Positions 12,789 through 25,165 are shown, counted from the stretch's first letter. The stretch is 64,000 nucleotides of DNA from Impatiens glandulifera (GCF_907164915.1 NC_061862.1:86538846-86602845); one strand, 5' to 3'. Made by a program: numbers and translations. The notes: generated from the letters alone by a model not told the origin.

Positions 12789-14281
12789 TTAGCTAATGTT
12801 AGTTAGATATAATAGGCTATCACTTCTATTTATTTATTTATTTAAATAAATCTTATATTAAGATTATATGTAAGCTAGATATAGATCTTTATTCCACCTT
12901 GAACTCTTCCTAATATTTCGGTTCTAGTTCAAGAATTGTCTTCATACATAATCACAATTGTAGATGATTATGTTTGGTTTTAGATATATTTTAAAGGATT
13001 TGATTCATTAATTTAGTAATAGTTTGATTAGTGTTTCCAACTGACAAGCTTAATGAGTGTTTATAAATTATTGGATTTTTTTTTCAAACCCAATACCACC
13101 GACTCGACATGGGTGGGTATGGATCAATACCCATCATCGACATAAAACGGTGGCTATACACTAACATTTATTCGTTGGGCATTGATAATACCCATCAACT
13201 GTTTTGGGGTGAGTACTACTTTTTTATGCAAATAAGAGGTAGGTTTTACCACTATTGGAGATCAAAAGAATCCGTCTGACGAGATTTCAACTAGTCGGAC
13301 TGGAAATTCAGTGGTTATTATGTTTTTAACATAATTTTTTATGTTTTCATTACTACATTCTTGAAAATAAGAAATAAGTACATCATAAAAGTGGAAATAG
13401 ATACATACCAATGCACCAATGCATTTTGATGAGGACGAAACCTATCCTTTCGAAATCATTCTGCTCTTCCAGATAGATAACTTCGTCATCTTTATTTTAA
13501 GATAATTGGATCCCAAAAGACTTTGGAGTAAATGTGTGTAGAGTCAAGACTCTTACCCGTTTTATAATATTCATCTTTACCTGGTTCGATTTTGGTTATT
13601 TTACTTCCCTTTAATTTATCAAATCATTAATTTATTAATCAAATTACTTAAATATTTTTTGTTTTAAATTATTATTTTTATTTTATTATTATATAATAAT
13701 ACATTTTAAGTCTTATAAAAAAAAAACCTTACCTCCTAAAATCATTCTCATTTTTCTAATTTCAAATTTAAAAAACAAAATCCAAATTCAAAGCAAAGTA
13801 CTAGACCTAAGCCTAAAGCTTTCAAAATTGCGAGTTAGTTCGTAAATTCGTTCGAGTTTACGAGTCAATTTAAGAAAAATGAGTCATGTGTCTAAGAAAC
13901 TCATCTAGAAACAAAATTGTAGTGATGTTGCTATTTAACTCATTGAAAACGATAAACTCGAAAAAATCACTATATCGGATGATTTACCTTACAGATTTAT
14001 GAATGGATGTAGATAGATTTGTAGAGAAGAGTAAGAATCGGACTCGACTATTGCTAATAAAGAGGAATCGGTCTACAAAGTAGGATAAAGAATAAGAGTT
14101 ATCTTTGTTAACGATAACCAATATTTATGTGAACCACCTGAAATAAGGAGTGAAATAAGGAGAGAATGAAAAATAAAAATAAAAAATGAGTTATTAGTGT
14201 TTTTAAAATTAATATAAAAATTTTGAATAATAATAATAATAAAATATATTATATATTCTAACATTACTTGGTTATTTATTA

Positions 14282-14318
<37 letters not shown>

Positions 14319-15045
14319 TTTTTTTAAAAATTACTAAATAAAATATATTTTATCTTTATTATATATATATATATATAAATAATTTTTTTAAAAATTACTA
14401 AATAAAATATATTTTATCTTTATTATATATATATATATATATATATAATTTAATAACTAATATTTTTAAATAAATTTTAAGTGAAAATTTTGAGTAAACT
14501 ATATATTTATATTACAAATTATAAATACGTTAATTATTTTAGAACATATTAATATTTTATTAAATAATTATGTTTATTCTTTTATATATATATATATATA
14601 TATATGAATTAATTATATATTATTTCAAAAATTATATTGTTAATTATTAATGTAAATAAATATTATTTTATATAAAATTTTACAGTTTTTAGTAAAATCT
14701 TGAATTTATGAGTTAAAACGACTTTACGTAAAGTCTTAATTTTAAGAGCGTCGTCTGCTTAAGTATTATATTCTTATTTGTTTTAAGTTTTTATCTTATT
14801 ATTACGTGATTAAATATGTTTCATTTTATTTATATATAATAATTTAATTATAAAATTTATTATAACAATCAGTGTATAGAAATAATTTTGGATAAGTTTA
14901 ATTGAATTTATAGTTTATTCTCAAATACATTCAATTGGTTTATTTGTTTAAGTTTATTAGCTTATTCAGTTAAAAGGACAGAGAAAATTACATTTAAACA
15001 CAAAATAAATTTAATTATAAATTTTACGCTAATTTATTATACAAA
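12789..15045. other. Non-coding DNA, AT-rich in the right half
   Basis: No coding region is supported. 13080-13330 is of moderate complexity and contains a small inverted repeat around atgggt/acccat near 13107-13133. 14270-14620 holds (TA)n runs, and a block of about 78 bases (taaataatttttttaaaaat onward) is repeated near 14311 and 14376. Confidence 0.5.
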
Positions 15046-15290
15046 ACTAGCATGTATCCCGTGCATTTGCACGAGTAATAATATAAGAAACCGTAAAAAA
15101 AATATTACGGTAAAAATGTTTATGGGCGGGTCAACCTATAATTCAACCAAAAAATCTATTTATTCTCACATATATATCCAAATTAACCACAGCTTTCGAC
15201 CCGACAATTCGGACATTTTAAAAATTAAGTATCATTATATATATATTAGTTAGTTAAAAAGTTGAACTTATACTGTTAAAATGTCCCGCG
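15046..15290 (-). mobile_element. Helitron 3' terminal part (left half of a split element)
   Basis: On the minus strand this is the tail of one monomer and the truncated last monomer of the same Helitron family as 10705-12788. It ends in the hairpin CGTGCATTTGCACG (15060-15073) followed by CTAGT (plus-strand ACTAG at 15046-15050), the classic Helitron 3' signature. Similarity to the monomer stops abruptly at 15290, inside the sequence that reads ...GATAAACGCGGAACATTT in the array. The rest of that monomer resumes at 26625. Confidence 0.75.
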
Positions 15291-15634
15291 GTTGAAACAC
15301 AAGAGTGCCCGCCCCCTCTTTCAAGTAGGGCACTTTTTCCAGAACGCAGTCCAGGATAACCTCCACCGTGTATATATATAAATATATCTTCGATGCTGTC
15401 ATTTCGAAATGTCCGCTTCAACCGCTGTTTCACCTCCCAAAGAGCAAAGTTGGCTTGAATTTCTATTACATTTAATAGAATACGTTTTCTAAGAAGATGC
15501 AGCAAAGCAGACTTCCCCTTTGAATACAAGACAAGCAATATAGCAAGGAAAGTGAAATCTGTCGAATACGGTCATTGTAAAACCTATGGCTCTTATCAGA
15601 TAATAATGGGCCTAGGTTGGGCCATACGGGTCAA
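15291..15634. other. Foreign segment between Helitron and CACTA, left side
   Basis: This is complex, less AT-rich sequence that is neither Helitron nor CACTA. A minus-strand frame (15254-15538, 94 codons) reads through it, with a plausible stretch ALWEVKQRLKRTFRNDSIED, but I recognise no family. Together with 26362-26624 it forms the sequence into which the CACTA element inserted. It may be a gene fragment captured by the Helitron, or organelle-derived DNA. Confidence 0.5.
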
Positions 15635-15655
15635 CACTGGTGAAAAAATGGTCAA

Positions 15656-16268
15656 AACCGAGAGTTAAAACTCTCGGTTTTGACCTATAACTCTCGGTAA
15701 AGACACCTTATCGAAGGTTTTAGTAACTCTCGCCATCCCTCGGTATTGACTCTCTCGGGATTTCCACAAAGAGAAAAACCGAGAGTTATATGAAAACTTT
15801 CGGTTTTTCTCTTTTTGAAAAAACCGAGGGTTGTACAAATAACTTTCGGTTTTTCTCTGTGTGGAAAAACCGAGGGTTTTGCAAACAACTTTCGGTTTTT
15901 CTCATTGTAGAAAAACCAAGGGTTTTACAATTATCTTTCGGTTTTTCTCATTGTAGAAAAACCGAGGGTTTTATACAAATCTTTCGGTTTTTCTCTGTGT
16001 GGAAAAACCGAGGGTTTTGCAAACAACTTTCGGTTTTTCTCTTTGTGGAAAAACTGAGAGTGATTACAAAACTTTCGGTTTTCCCACAAAGAGGAAAAAC
16101 CGAAAGTTATATGAAAACTCTCGGTTTTTCCTCTTTTGGGTAAAAACCGAGGGTTTGTCATATAACTCTCGGTTTTCTCTTTGGCTAAAAACCGAGAGTT
16201 TTCTAATATCTCTCGGTTTTTCCACAAAGAGAAAACCCGAGAGATTTCAATTTTACTTTCGGTTTTTT
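15656..16268. repeat. CACTA 3' subterminal hairpin array
   Basis: About eleven inverted-repeat units of the type aaaaccgagagtt-x-aactctcggttttt occur, with arms of 12-18 bases and a spacing of about 55-60 bases. Overlapping open frames on both strands (15790-16283, 15931-16227 and others) simply translate this repeat (FGFS-x-KTE pattern) and are not genes. Confidence 0.85.
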
Positions 16269-16481
16269 CCTGTAAATTTTTAAAAATGTGCGGATTATTT
16301 TGTTCACAACCAAAACCTGTTCAGCCAAACCAATATATCAATGATAAAAGAAATGCAACATACATTAAACGATCACATTAATTGATCATGAACATTGCAA
16401 AATTCGACACCAAACTAATATTCCGAACAATCTGTTCTAAATTCAACCACTAATGAAAAAATGTTTTGAATCGAAACAACC

Positions 16482-18227
16482 TTAGCTTGTGGGGGGAGGA
16501 AGTGGTCCTTGCCTCATATACAATTCGATTCTCTCCATTCTTGCGTTCATCTCTAACTTCTCCCCCTCCATTCTTTCCACAATTTCTTCCTTTTCCGCTT
16601 GCATTTCATCCATTCTGCGCTTACTTTCTTCATCCCTCTTCTCCAGTTCCTCCAGCTTGAGCTTCATCATTTGATTCTCTTCTAACAATCGCTCATTGTT
16701 TCGCTGTGAACTGTTTCCACTACGACGATCCTCACGAAACTGTGTGGGCCGGACGCCTGATCCCATTCTGAACACTACCCCGTGTTTTTGTTGTCCGAAC
16801 ACCCTCTCCGTCAATTCAAAATCCGATATTCCCGGTTCGTTACTAACAACCTCCTCCATCTCAGCCTGCACAATTCAAATAAAATATCATTTCTATAATA
16901 AAAAACTAGGCATATTCAATTCACTTACAATTTTCTCTTGCACGTGTTCGTCCGGGACGGGTGTTGGGTTTTCTTGTGTCGGTTTTGGTGTACGGGTCCT
17001 CTTGAATACTTCAATTACAGACGGTGGCCGTCCCATTTCAATCGCCTGTTGAAATAAATGATTTATATAATTAATAACAATCTTTATATTAAGTTATTAC
17101 AAATAATGTACTTACCAACTCGTCTTCAATTTGTGCAAACGGTCTACTTCCCGTTCGATGCGGGAATTTCAGATTCTTCCGATTCTTCATATTTGTAGTA
17201 CCGTGTCTCTGTATTTGAAATAACAAATGAAGTTAGATTAATTAATATCAACTTTTATTTGAATTATGAAACCGTACCTTAAACGTTTCTGTGAAGAAAT
17301 GGTTGCGACACACAAACTCCCAATCATCTCGATCGTAGTCCGGTGGAGGATTAGCCAGTACCGCCGCCTCGTCTCCTTTGTGGACGCGGATATAATTCTT
17401 GTTCAAATCCGACCGTCATCTATCCCATATCTGATTGGCGTGTCCCAACCCGGTCTTTCGAAAATACTCAATGTCGCCATTAGTCGCTTCGAACGGATCC
17501 TGAAAAAAATAACATCCAAATGTTACAAATAATTATTTAATGACGTAATGTATAATCAAGTTATAAGTATTACCTTGATAGCAGTCCACAGTGAATCCAA
17601 TTGGTCTGCACTTAAAGCCTTCCACTTGAGAAGACGGTGTGAGACGGTTGCGGGGTTCCGGATAATCGACCCCACATGTCTAGACCACCGTGTCCTTCCC
17701 ACGTCTGTACCGCCTGGCCTCCCATCCTTCTCTCTAAACGTTAGAGGGATCCTCGTCCCCGCTAGCCTCTTAGACAGCGCAATATTCTTGTTCTTCCCCC
17801 GTCTTTTGCGGGCAGAAGATTCTTCAAAATTATCAAAATCTTAATTAAATATGTCAATCAATTGAAACACTAACTAATTTGTAAACAAAATACCTGTCGA
17901 TGATGGGTCGGGAGTGGTCCCGTCCTCCTCCTCGTCTTCCTGCTCCTCGATAGGCTCCTCAAGACCCTCGTCTTCAGCCTCATCGCTAGGTAGGTTATCA
18001 GCGTATGTGCTCTCTATAAACTCGTGGAGATCATCATCGTCTTCAGTCTCGTATGTTTGGGGAGGCGCAGTAGCTATCGGGACCACAGAAATCGGTGGTT
18101 GGTCTCTAGAAGACGATCCTCAAAGCTTTAACGACTCGGATTGGGCAAGTAGGTTTTGGTAACTTTTATCCAATTTCTTGGGTGTCTTCCTCATACTCTT
18201 CCAAGTTGTTTTAGGACCTTCAGACAT
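16482..18227 (-). pseudogene. CACTA accessory (Transposase_24/TNPA-like) gene
   Basis: Six exons on the minus strand keep one frame of 466 codons: 18227-17894, 17821-17574, 17499-17278, 17208-17116, 17045-16929 and 16865-16482, all GT-AG. The protein starts MSEGPKTTWKSMRKTPKKL and has an acidic region (about residues 56-105). A basic central domain follows, of the type found in plant CACTA second ORFs (RWSRHVGSI, DRWRSDLNK, H-RTGSRPFA, EVFKRTRTP, a VFGQQKHG segment). It ends in a coiled coil (about residues 395-455) with a PPP tail. Such proteins bind subterminal repeats and assist excision. One in-frame TGA (codon 36, near 18120) interrupts the frame; everything else is intact, so the copy may be only recently inactivated. 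It lies 110 bases downstream of the transposase gene. Confidence 0.85.
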
Positions 18228-18337
18228 TCTTAATTCACACCATTAATAAAAATGAGTGAATAATTGAAATAAAGTAGTAATAAAAATGAATATAAAGTTA
18301 AAAACATTATTAAATCTACCTAATTAATTAATCTGAA

Positions 18338-21300
18338 CTATATGTTTGTAAACCGCGGTTTTATTTTCGTCACAATCTTCCAACCGGGTCGGGCTGACAT
18401 ATCAGGGGCGTAGAATACTTGTTTTGCTTGACTCGCCAATATATACGGGTCTTGACTTTGGGTTTTCAAAATTCGGTTTACATTTACACTTACGAAGCCA
18501 TATTTGTCCACTTTCACTCCTAGTTCCCCCGAGTGTGTATCAAACCACTTACACTTGAATAAAACAACTCGTTTGTGAGAATAATATTGTACTTCGATTA
18601 TATCCGTCAAAACTCCATAGTACGACATGGTTTCAGATCCGTTGTACCCCTCAACAACCACCCCACTATTTTGAGTTGTCAACCCTTCGTCGTGTTTTTC
18701 TGTACAGAATTTGAATCCGTTTACTTTACACCAAATACATAGACGAGTACATACTTGGACCTTCTCCTAAGATCGTGAGGTCTCTTAATATGTCGTTAAT
18801 TTCTGCTAAATGGGCGACCTATATATGTATCCGAAATGAAGTTGTTAATATGAATAAGAAGAGTTAGGATATATGGTTTGTAATTTACTCACTCGATGCT
18901 TGAAATATGCGGCAAACGTTTCTCCACTGGACTCGTTGTTATAATCTCTACAAATAGATCGAATGCTAATTAGTAACACTCTTTAATGCTAATTAGTAAC
19001 AGCAACATTGAATCTTACATGTAAAAAGGTTCTGCTTCGAGACAATTTTTCAAAATGTAAGAATGAGCTGTCACTCGATCGATATAATCCAAGTTGTATA
19101 CTTTTCCGTTAGATAGGTCTTCCAATGATGCAAATATTGAAATTCCAGAGATTTCAGGATGTGCATTTTCTTGATCTTGTTCCTCCATATACCTGGCACA
19201 TAAACTAATACTTTCGTTAACAATATATCTCTCGCTTATAGAGGCTTCTGGGTGGTTATTATTCCGCAAATATCTTTTCATTGTACCCATGTAATGTTCA
19301 AACGGATACATCCATCGATACTGAACAGGTCCTCCAAGCAAAGCCTCAAATGACAAGTGAACCGGGAGATGCATCATGATGTCGAAGATTGACAGCGGAA
19401 AAATCATTTCAAATTTGCAAAGTGTCAATGTAATATCCATGTACAATTGTTCCAAGTCCTCTTGAATCAACTCTTTGAAGCACAACAACCGAAAGAAACG
19501 AGACAAATTTACTAACGCATCATACACATACTCTGGAAGCAATCCACGAGTTGCTAAAGGAATTAGATATTCCAACAAAATGTGACAATCATGACTCTTT
19601 AATCCCGAAAGTTTTTTCTCTTCCAAATTTACACAACCCCCGATATTTGAGCAAAACCCATCAAGCAACTTGAGATCTTTCAAGAAGTTATAAAGACGTA
19701 ATTTTATTTTCGGATGTCAAAGTGAAAGGCGCTTCTGGATAATGAACAACTCCTTCATCATTTATAGGATGTAACCATGATTTTATGCCTAAGAGTTCTA
19801 AGTCTTTACGAGCTTTAGGACCATCCTTAGTATTCTCTTTCACATTCATTATTGTTCCCAACACGCTATCACAGATATTTTTCTCAATATGCATCACATC
19901 CAAATTATGTCTCAATAATAGCGATTTCCAATAAGGTAGACGGAAGAAAATGCTAAGTTTGTTCCAATTGTCTCCCCGCGTTTCATGATATATCTTGGTT
20001 CTCTTGCTCATATCCGCACTAAGAATAATGTCTTCTAGGTCTCGTGCTTGCTCATAACTTTCTTGCCCCGTTAATAATCTAGGGGGATCTCTATAATCAG
20101 TTCGACCATCAAACGACTCTTTATCCCTTCTGTATTTGTGCTTCGGTGGAAGGAAACGTCTGTGACCCAAGTAACATTGTTTGGAACCATGAACCAATCG
20201 AAGGGATACCGTGTCGTTGTTACAACAAGGACAAGCAAATTTACCTTTCGTACTCCACCCTAATAAATTCGCGTATGCGGGAAAGTCGTTAATGGTCCAC
20301 AACAACGCCGCTCGCATGTTAAAGTATTGCGAGGTGTGTGCATCAAACGTTTTCACACCTGTTTGCCACAGTTCATGCAACTCTTCGATCAATGGTTGGA
20401 GAAATATGTCAATTGCATCTCCCAGACTCTTTGGACCCGGAATTAACATAGATAAGATGAAATTGCTAGAATCCATACAAGTCATGGGTGACACATTATA
20501 AGGAACGAGAATAACCGGCCAAACACTGTATGATTTTTTCCCATTTGCAAATGGCTGAAACCCATCGCTTGATAAACCCAGACTTACGTTTCGAGATTCT
20601 GAAGCAAAATCTGTATAATTTTCATCAAACGTCTTCCAAGTTAAGGAATCAGCGGGGTGTCTCAACGTATCACTATCAACTCTTCCTTCTTTATGCCATC
20701 TCATCATTGGAGCCGTTTTTGAGGACATGTATAGTCTTTGCAGTCTTGGTATTAAAGGGAAATATCTTAACACCTTTTTTGGAATGAATTTCCCGTTTTG
20801 CTTCTCCCGAACTGTCCCACTTGTTTGGTCGACTTTCCATCTTGTAAGACCGCAAACTCTGCACGAATCTTCATTTATGTCGTCCTTCCAAAATAGCATA
20901 CAGTTGTTCTTACATGCATCTATCTTGTCATATTTAAGCCCGATATCAGTAATGAATTTTTTACTTTCGTAGTATGAGTTTGGCAATTGAGCGTCAATCG
21001 GTAATATGTAGTCTTTAAGTAGACGCAGCAACATATCGAACGAAGAATTCGTCCATTGACATACATTTTTTATGTGAAGTAGTTTCAGTAGTGCCGATGA
21101 TTTCGTTATTCGAGCACCTTCATACAATGGTCGTTTGGAATCATCAAGCAATTTATAAAATCTTTGCGCATCTTTGACTGGTTCATCGTTGCTCGGGACG
21201 TCATTAACGTTGGGGAACATATCGTTTATAAATTCGTGCATATAACGTTCTTCGTTGACCTGTTCATTAACTGTATTATTCATCTCCTGTATCGGATCGT

Positions 21301-21637
21301 TGAATTCCGGCATGGCATCCTCCGACTGATCATCGTCGTCATCATCATCGTAGTCATCGGCATCTTCATCGACATCGTCATTCACCACTTGAGTAGTACG
21401 TCTTTTTTCTCCATGAAAATACCAATACTCATAATGCACATTTATTCCATAAACGATCAGGTGAGTCTTCACTTCGTCTATTTCCATAAACGGCGTGTTC
21501 AAGCATTTCACGCAGGGACATTTCATGGTTTGTCGGGATGTATTCCTAACAGCATACTCGAGGAATTTGTCAACACCTTCCTCGTAATCTGGATGATCTC
21601 GACGTAAGATCATCCAGCTTTTATCGGGTACTTCCAT
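18338..21637 (-). pseudogene. CACTA transposase (TNPD/TNP2-like) gene
   Basis: The main frame (21637-19688, 649 codons) has an N-terminal transposase-associated domain (residues about 5-75, with CPCVKC and a W-x2-HGE motif), an acidic linker, and the Transposase_21 domain (about 240-625, including PLIPRLQRLYMSS and DVMHIEKNICDSVLGT). The frame then shifts by one base near 19700. The next frame (to 19015) is a DUF4218 domain (GLKSHDCHILLEYLIP, EMIFPLSIFDIMMHLPVHL). A donor at ACAT-GTAAGA leads to a short exon (about 18941-18894) and then to a DUF4216 domain (18682-18338, TTQNSGVVVEGYNG). A further frame change is needed near 18735. This is the catalytic protein that cuts CACTA ends. With two or more frame breaks it is probably inactive. 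Confidence 0.87.
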
Positions 21638-21639
21638 AT

Positions 21640-22913
21640 TTCTAATAAAATGGAAAACAACCTGGATTATTATTTACTTAAATTTGTCTAAATTAATTAG
21701 GCTTACCTAATGTGAACATAATTTCTAACTAATCTATCATTATCCAACCAAAATTCAATTTAATCTAATATTATAACCAAAATTCCACATAAACAAACAA
21801 TAATAAAACCTAACATAAATCTAACTTAAATCTAACATTATTTCATTCATACACATTTCAAAACCTATTTCAATTATAATTCAACATTATTACATTCATA
21901 CACATTTCAAACCTAATCTAACATAATCTAACATAAATCAAACATAATACCTAATCTAACATACTTCAAATCTAACATAAATCTAACATGAAACTAACCT
22001 AACCATATAATAAACCAACAAGAACTAACCTTGCACAAATAGAGCGACGAAGAAGAGCAGCGGATGTAGATCGACGGGCGGACAGCGGGCGGCTGAAATT
22101 CCTAATCCAAACCTAATAACAATAACCAGCATTAATATAACCAAATATTCAAACCAATAAATCTAACCAAATTAAACTCCAATCAAACTTCAATCTAACC
22201 AAAATCAAAATTTTAACCTAAAATTCTAACCTAAACTTCAATCATATCTAACCTAAATCAAACCTCAATTAAAAAACAATCAAACCAACAAACATTCAAC
22301 CAAACATATATCAAATCAATCCAAGAAAATAATCAATCCAAAACCTAAACTAACCAAAATCAAACCAAACATATATCAAATCAATCCAAGAAAATAATCA
22401 ATCCAAAACCTAAACTAACCAAAATCAAACATATTTTCAACCTAATCTAACATTATCTTACAAAATCATACAACCAAACTCAATATAACCTAAAACCAAA
22501 TCCAACAACCAATTACAAAAATCAAATCCAATAACATAATCCAATACATAATCTAAACTAATCAATCTAACAATAATATAAACCTAATGTAACAATTCAA
22601 TATAATTAAACCCAAATCAAACTAATATCACTTAAACTAACCAAAATCAACCAAATTTTCAACCCAATCAAACAAATATAACCTAAAATCAAACAAATTA
22701 ATATCAAACAAAATACCTAAAACAAAAATCTAACAATAATCTAACCTAATTGCAAAACTCTAACAAAAATCTAACAATAATCTAACCTAATTTCAAAAAT
22801 TTAACACTAATCTAACCTAATCTGAAAAATCTAACAAGAATCTAAAATTAATCTAACCTAATTGCAACAATCTAACACTAATCTAACCTACTTTCAAAAT
22901 AAATAATAAACTA
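21640..22913 (-). promoter_or_regulatory. G-poor leader or intron region upstream of the CACTA transposase
   Basis: The plus strand here is nearly free of G and built from short motifs such as aatctaacctaa and caaaccaaaca, so the sense strand is T/G/A-rich. Runs like ctaacctaatttcaaaaat recur near 22740-22890. There are no open frames. The position between a GC-rich stretch (22914-23160) and the transposase start codon fits a 5' untranslated region with a leader intron. Confidence 0.4.
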
Positions 22914-23175
22914 ACCTTACAGGGCGGCGGCGGCGGCAGCAGATATTCTTCACGTTTCGGCGGCGGCGGTAGAGGGCGATTCTTCAAAAGGTTCGGTGGT
23001 CTTCGGCAGGGCGGCGGCGCAAGGTCTTCGGCAGGGCGGCGGCGCAAGGTGTTCGGCAGGGAGTAGGCGCGGCGTCTTGTTCGTCGGGGAGAGAGAAGAG
23101 CGCGGCGGAGATGAGAGGAGAAGAGAGAAATGAATCGGGAAAAAGAAGAGGAAGAGGCGCGATTTTTTAATTTGA
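22914..23175 (-). promoter_or_regulatory. GC-rich leader (first of two)
   Basis: A ggcggcggcggcgg-type cluster is followed by purine-rich gagagaagag/gaagaggaagag sequence, then immediately by hairpin units from 23188. The same arrangement (CGG cluster, GA-rich tract, hairpins) recurs at 25790-25880. Each probably marks the transcription-start side of a CACTA copy. The open frame 22883-23335 translates CGG repeats and hairpins and is not a gene. Confidence 0.4.
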
Positions 23176-23179
23176 TGAT

Positions 23180-23545
23180 GTAATTTCCGAGAGTTGTATA
23201 TAAAACTCTCGGTTTTACCCTTATTAAAACCCGAGAGTTGTATATAAAACTCTCGGTTTTACCCTTATAGAACCCGAGAGTTGTATATAAAACTCTCGGT
23301 TTTACCCTTATAGAACCCGAGAGTTTTATATACAACTCTCGGTTTTACCCTTATAGAACCCGAGAGTTTTATATACAACTCTCGGTTTTTAATGTTTAAA
23401 TTCCGAGAGTTTTAATATAACTCTCGGTTTTTGATTTTTCAAGACATTTTTGCAATTAAATTTAAATTCACAAAAACGAGAGGCTTTTGTAAACCTGTCG
23501 TTTTTTATGCATATTTCCGAAAGTTGTATATTTAACTTTCGGTTT
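23180..23545. repeat. CACTA 5' subterminal hairpin array 1
   Basis: Five units about 43 bases apart carry the arms ccgagag/ctctcgg. Three have centre TTGTATATAAAA (near 23188, 23231, 23274) and two carry the reverse complement TTTTATATACAA (near 23317, 23361). Further diverged units follow to 23545. Confidence 0.8.
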
Positions 23546-23559
23546 TACAACATGATAAA

Positions 23560-24255
23560 TGGTAAAATTATTTGGATCCTCACTTTCTAATAACGTTGAA
23601 CAACATTAATTTAACACATTTGATATCCTTAAAACATTTCCCAATCCATATGATCAAACATTACACAAATACATAGGATAATCAAACATAAACATTCATA
23701 TACACTTCTATATATAATCAAACACATTCATAAACATTTTAACATTAAAGACAATCAAAATTTTTAAAATAAACTATATTACATAGAGTCTAGATTGGAA
23801 GGTGGAAAACCAATTAATTTAACAATTTTGTGAAATGATAATTCCGAAAGTTATATAATTAACTTTCGGAAATATCGATCAAAACCGAAGGGTTTATATA
23901 AAACCCTCGTTCTTGAGAAATGTAAAACCCGAAAGTTTATATAAGACTTTCGGTTTTTAGGGTTATTTCCGAAAGTTAATTATATAACTTTCGGAATTAG
24001 CACTTGACAAATTGTTAAATTCTTTGGTTTTTCACCTTCTAATGAGCTTTAACAACATTAATTTAACACATTTGATGTCTTTAAACTATTGCACAATCCA
24101 TATGATCAAACATTACATACATTCATAAGATAATCAAACATGAACATTCATATAGACTTCTCTATAATAATCAAACACAATCATAAATATTTGAACATGA
24201 AACACAATATTAATTCTTAAAATACAACACAAAATTGATTATATTAGTTAGAAGT
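23560..24255. repeat. Diverged 451 bp direct duplication
   Basis: The block cactttctaataacg... from 23581 recurs from 24032 (caccttctaatgagc...). Both copies include atttaacacatttgat, aatccatatgatcaaacatt and aatcaaaca-aacattcata. They run for about 220 bases with scattered substitutions. The duplicated unit also includes hairpins at 23850-23995. Confidence 0.75.
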
Positions 24256-24413
24256 TAAGATTGGCGGGTCAAAAACAAAATTATTTAACAAACTATTTAG
24301 TGTTAAAACCGAAAGTTATAAAATTAACTTTCGGTTTTGATGTGTATTTGCGAAGGTTCAAAATATACCTCTCGGTCTTGACCTTGATCAGAAGTTTTTG
24401 GGGAATTGTTAAA

Positions 24414-25165
24414 ACCGAGGGTTTATTTGAAAACCTTCGGTTTTACCCTTCCCCATACTTAGAAAAAAATCAGATTTTTTTAAAGAGGGGTCAAAACCGA
24501 AGGTTTATTTGAAAGCCTTCGGTTTTTACCCTTCCCCATACTTAGAAAAAAATTAGATTTTTTTAAAGAGGGGTCAAAACCGAAGGTTTATTTGAAAACC
24601 TTCGGTTTTTACCCTTCCCCATACTTAGAAAAAAATCAGATTTTTTTAAAGAGGGGTCAAAACCGAAGGTTTTCAAATAAACCTTCGGTTTTTACCCTTC
24701 CCCACACTTAGAAAAAAATCAGATTTTTTTAAAGAGGGGTCAAAACCGAAGGTTTATTTGAAAACCTTCGGTTTTTACCCTTTCCCATACTCAGAAAAAA
24801 ATCAGATTTTTTTAAAGAGGGGTCAAAACCGAAGGTTTATTTGAAAACCTTCGGTTTTTACCCTTCCCCATACTTAGAAAAAAATCAGATTTTTTTAAAG
24901 AGGGGTCAAAACCGAAGGTTTATTTGAAAACCTTCGGTTTTTACCCTTCCCCATACTTAGAAAAAAATCAGATTTTTTTAAAGAGGGGTCAAAACCGAAG
25001 GTTTTCAAATAAATCTTCGGTTTTTACGCTTCCCATACTTAGAAAAAAATCAGATTTTTTTAAAAAGGGGTCAAAACCGAATGTTTTCAAATAAACCTTC
25101 GGTTTTTACCTAAAAAAAATGGTTCAAAACCGAAGGTTTTCAAATAAACCTTCGGTTTTGGAGAT
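24414..25165. repeat. 83 bp tandem array with a hairpin in each unit
   Basis: The marker taaagaggggtc occurs at 24481, 24564, 24647, 24730, 24813, 24896 and 24979, with a variant at 25061, giving an 83-base period. Each unit contains a hairpin with arms ccgaaggtt/aaccttcgg, the spacer acccttccccatacttag and an A/T tract. In the units near 24660, 24992, 25074 and 25125 the hairpin centre is the reverse complement of that in the other units. This acts as a subterminal array of the CACTA element. Confidence 0.85.

Noticed and set aside
15790..16283. Several overlapping open frames of 60-117 codons on both strands
   Set aside because: They translate the CACTA hairpin repeats (FGFS-x-KTE pattern in every frame). 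Coding in all frames at once is a repeat artefact.
20211..21607. Plus-strand ORFs of 81-147 codons
   Set aside because: They are antisense shadows of the CACTA transposase domains on the minus strand.
24414..25165. CRISPR-like array (regular 83 bp spacing with palindromic repeats)
   Set aside because: The spacers are identical between units, the host is a plant nuclear genome, and the context is CACTA subterminal DNA. No cas genes are present.
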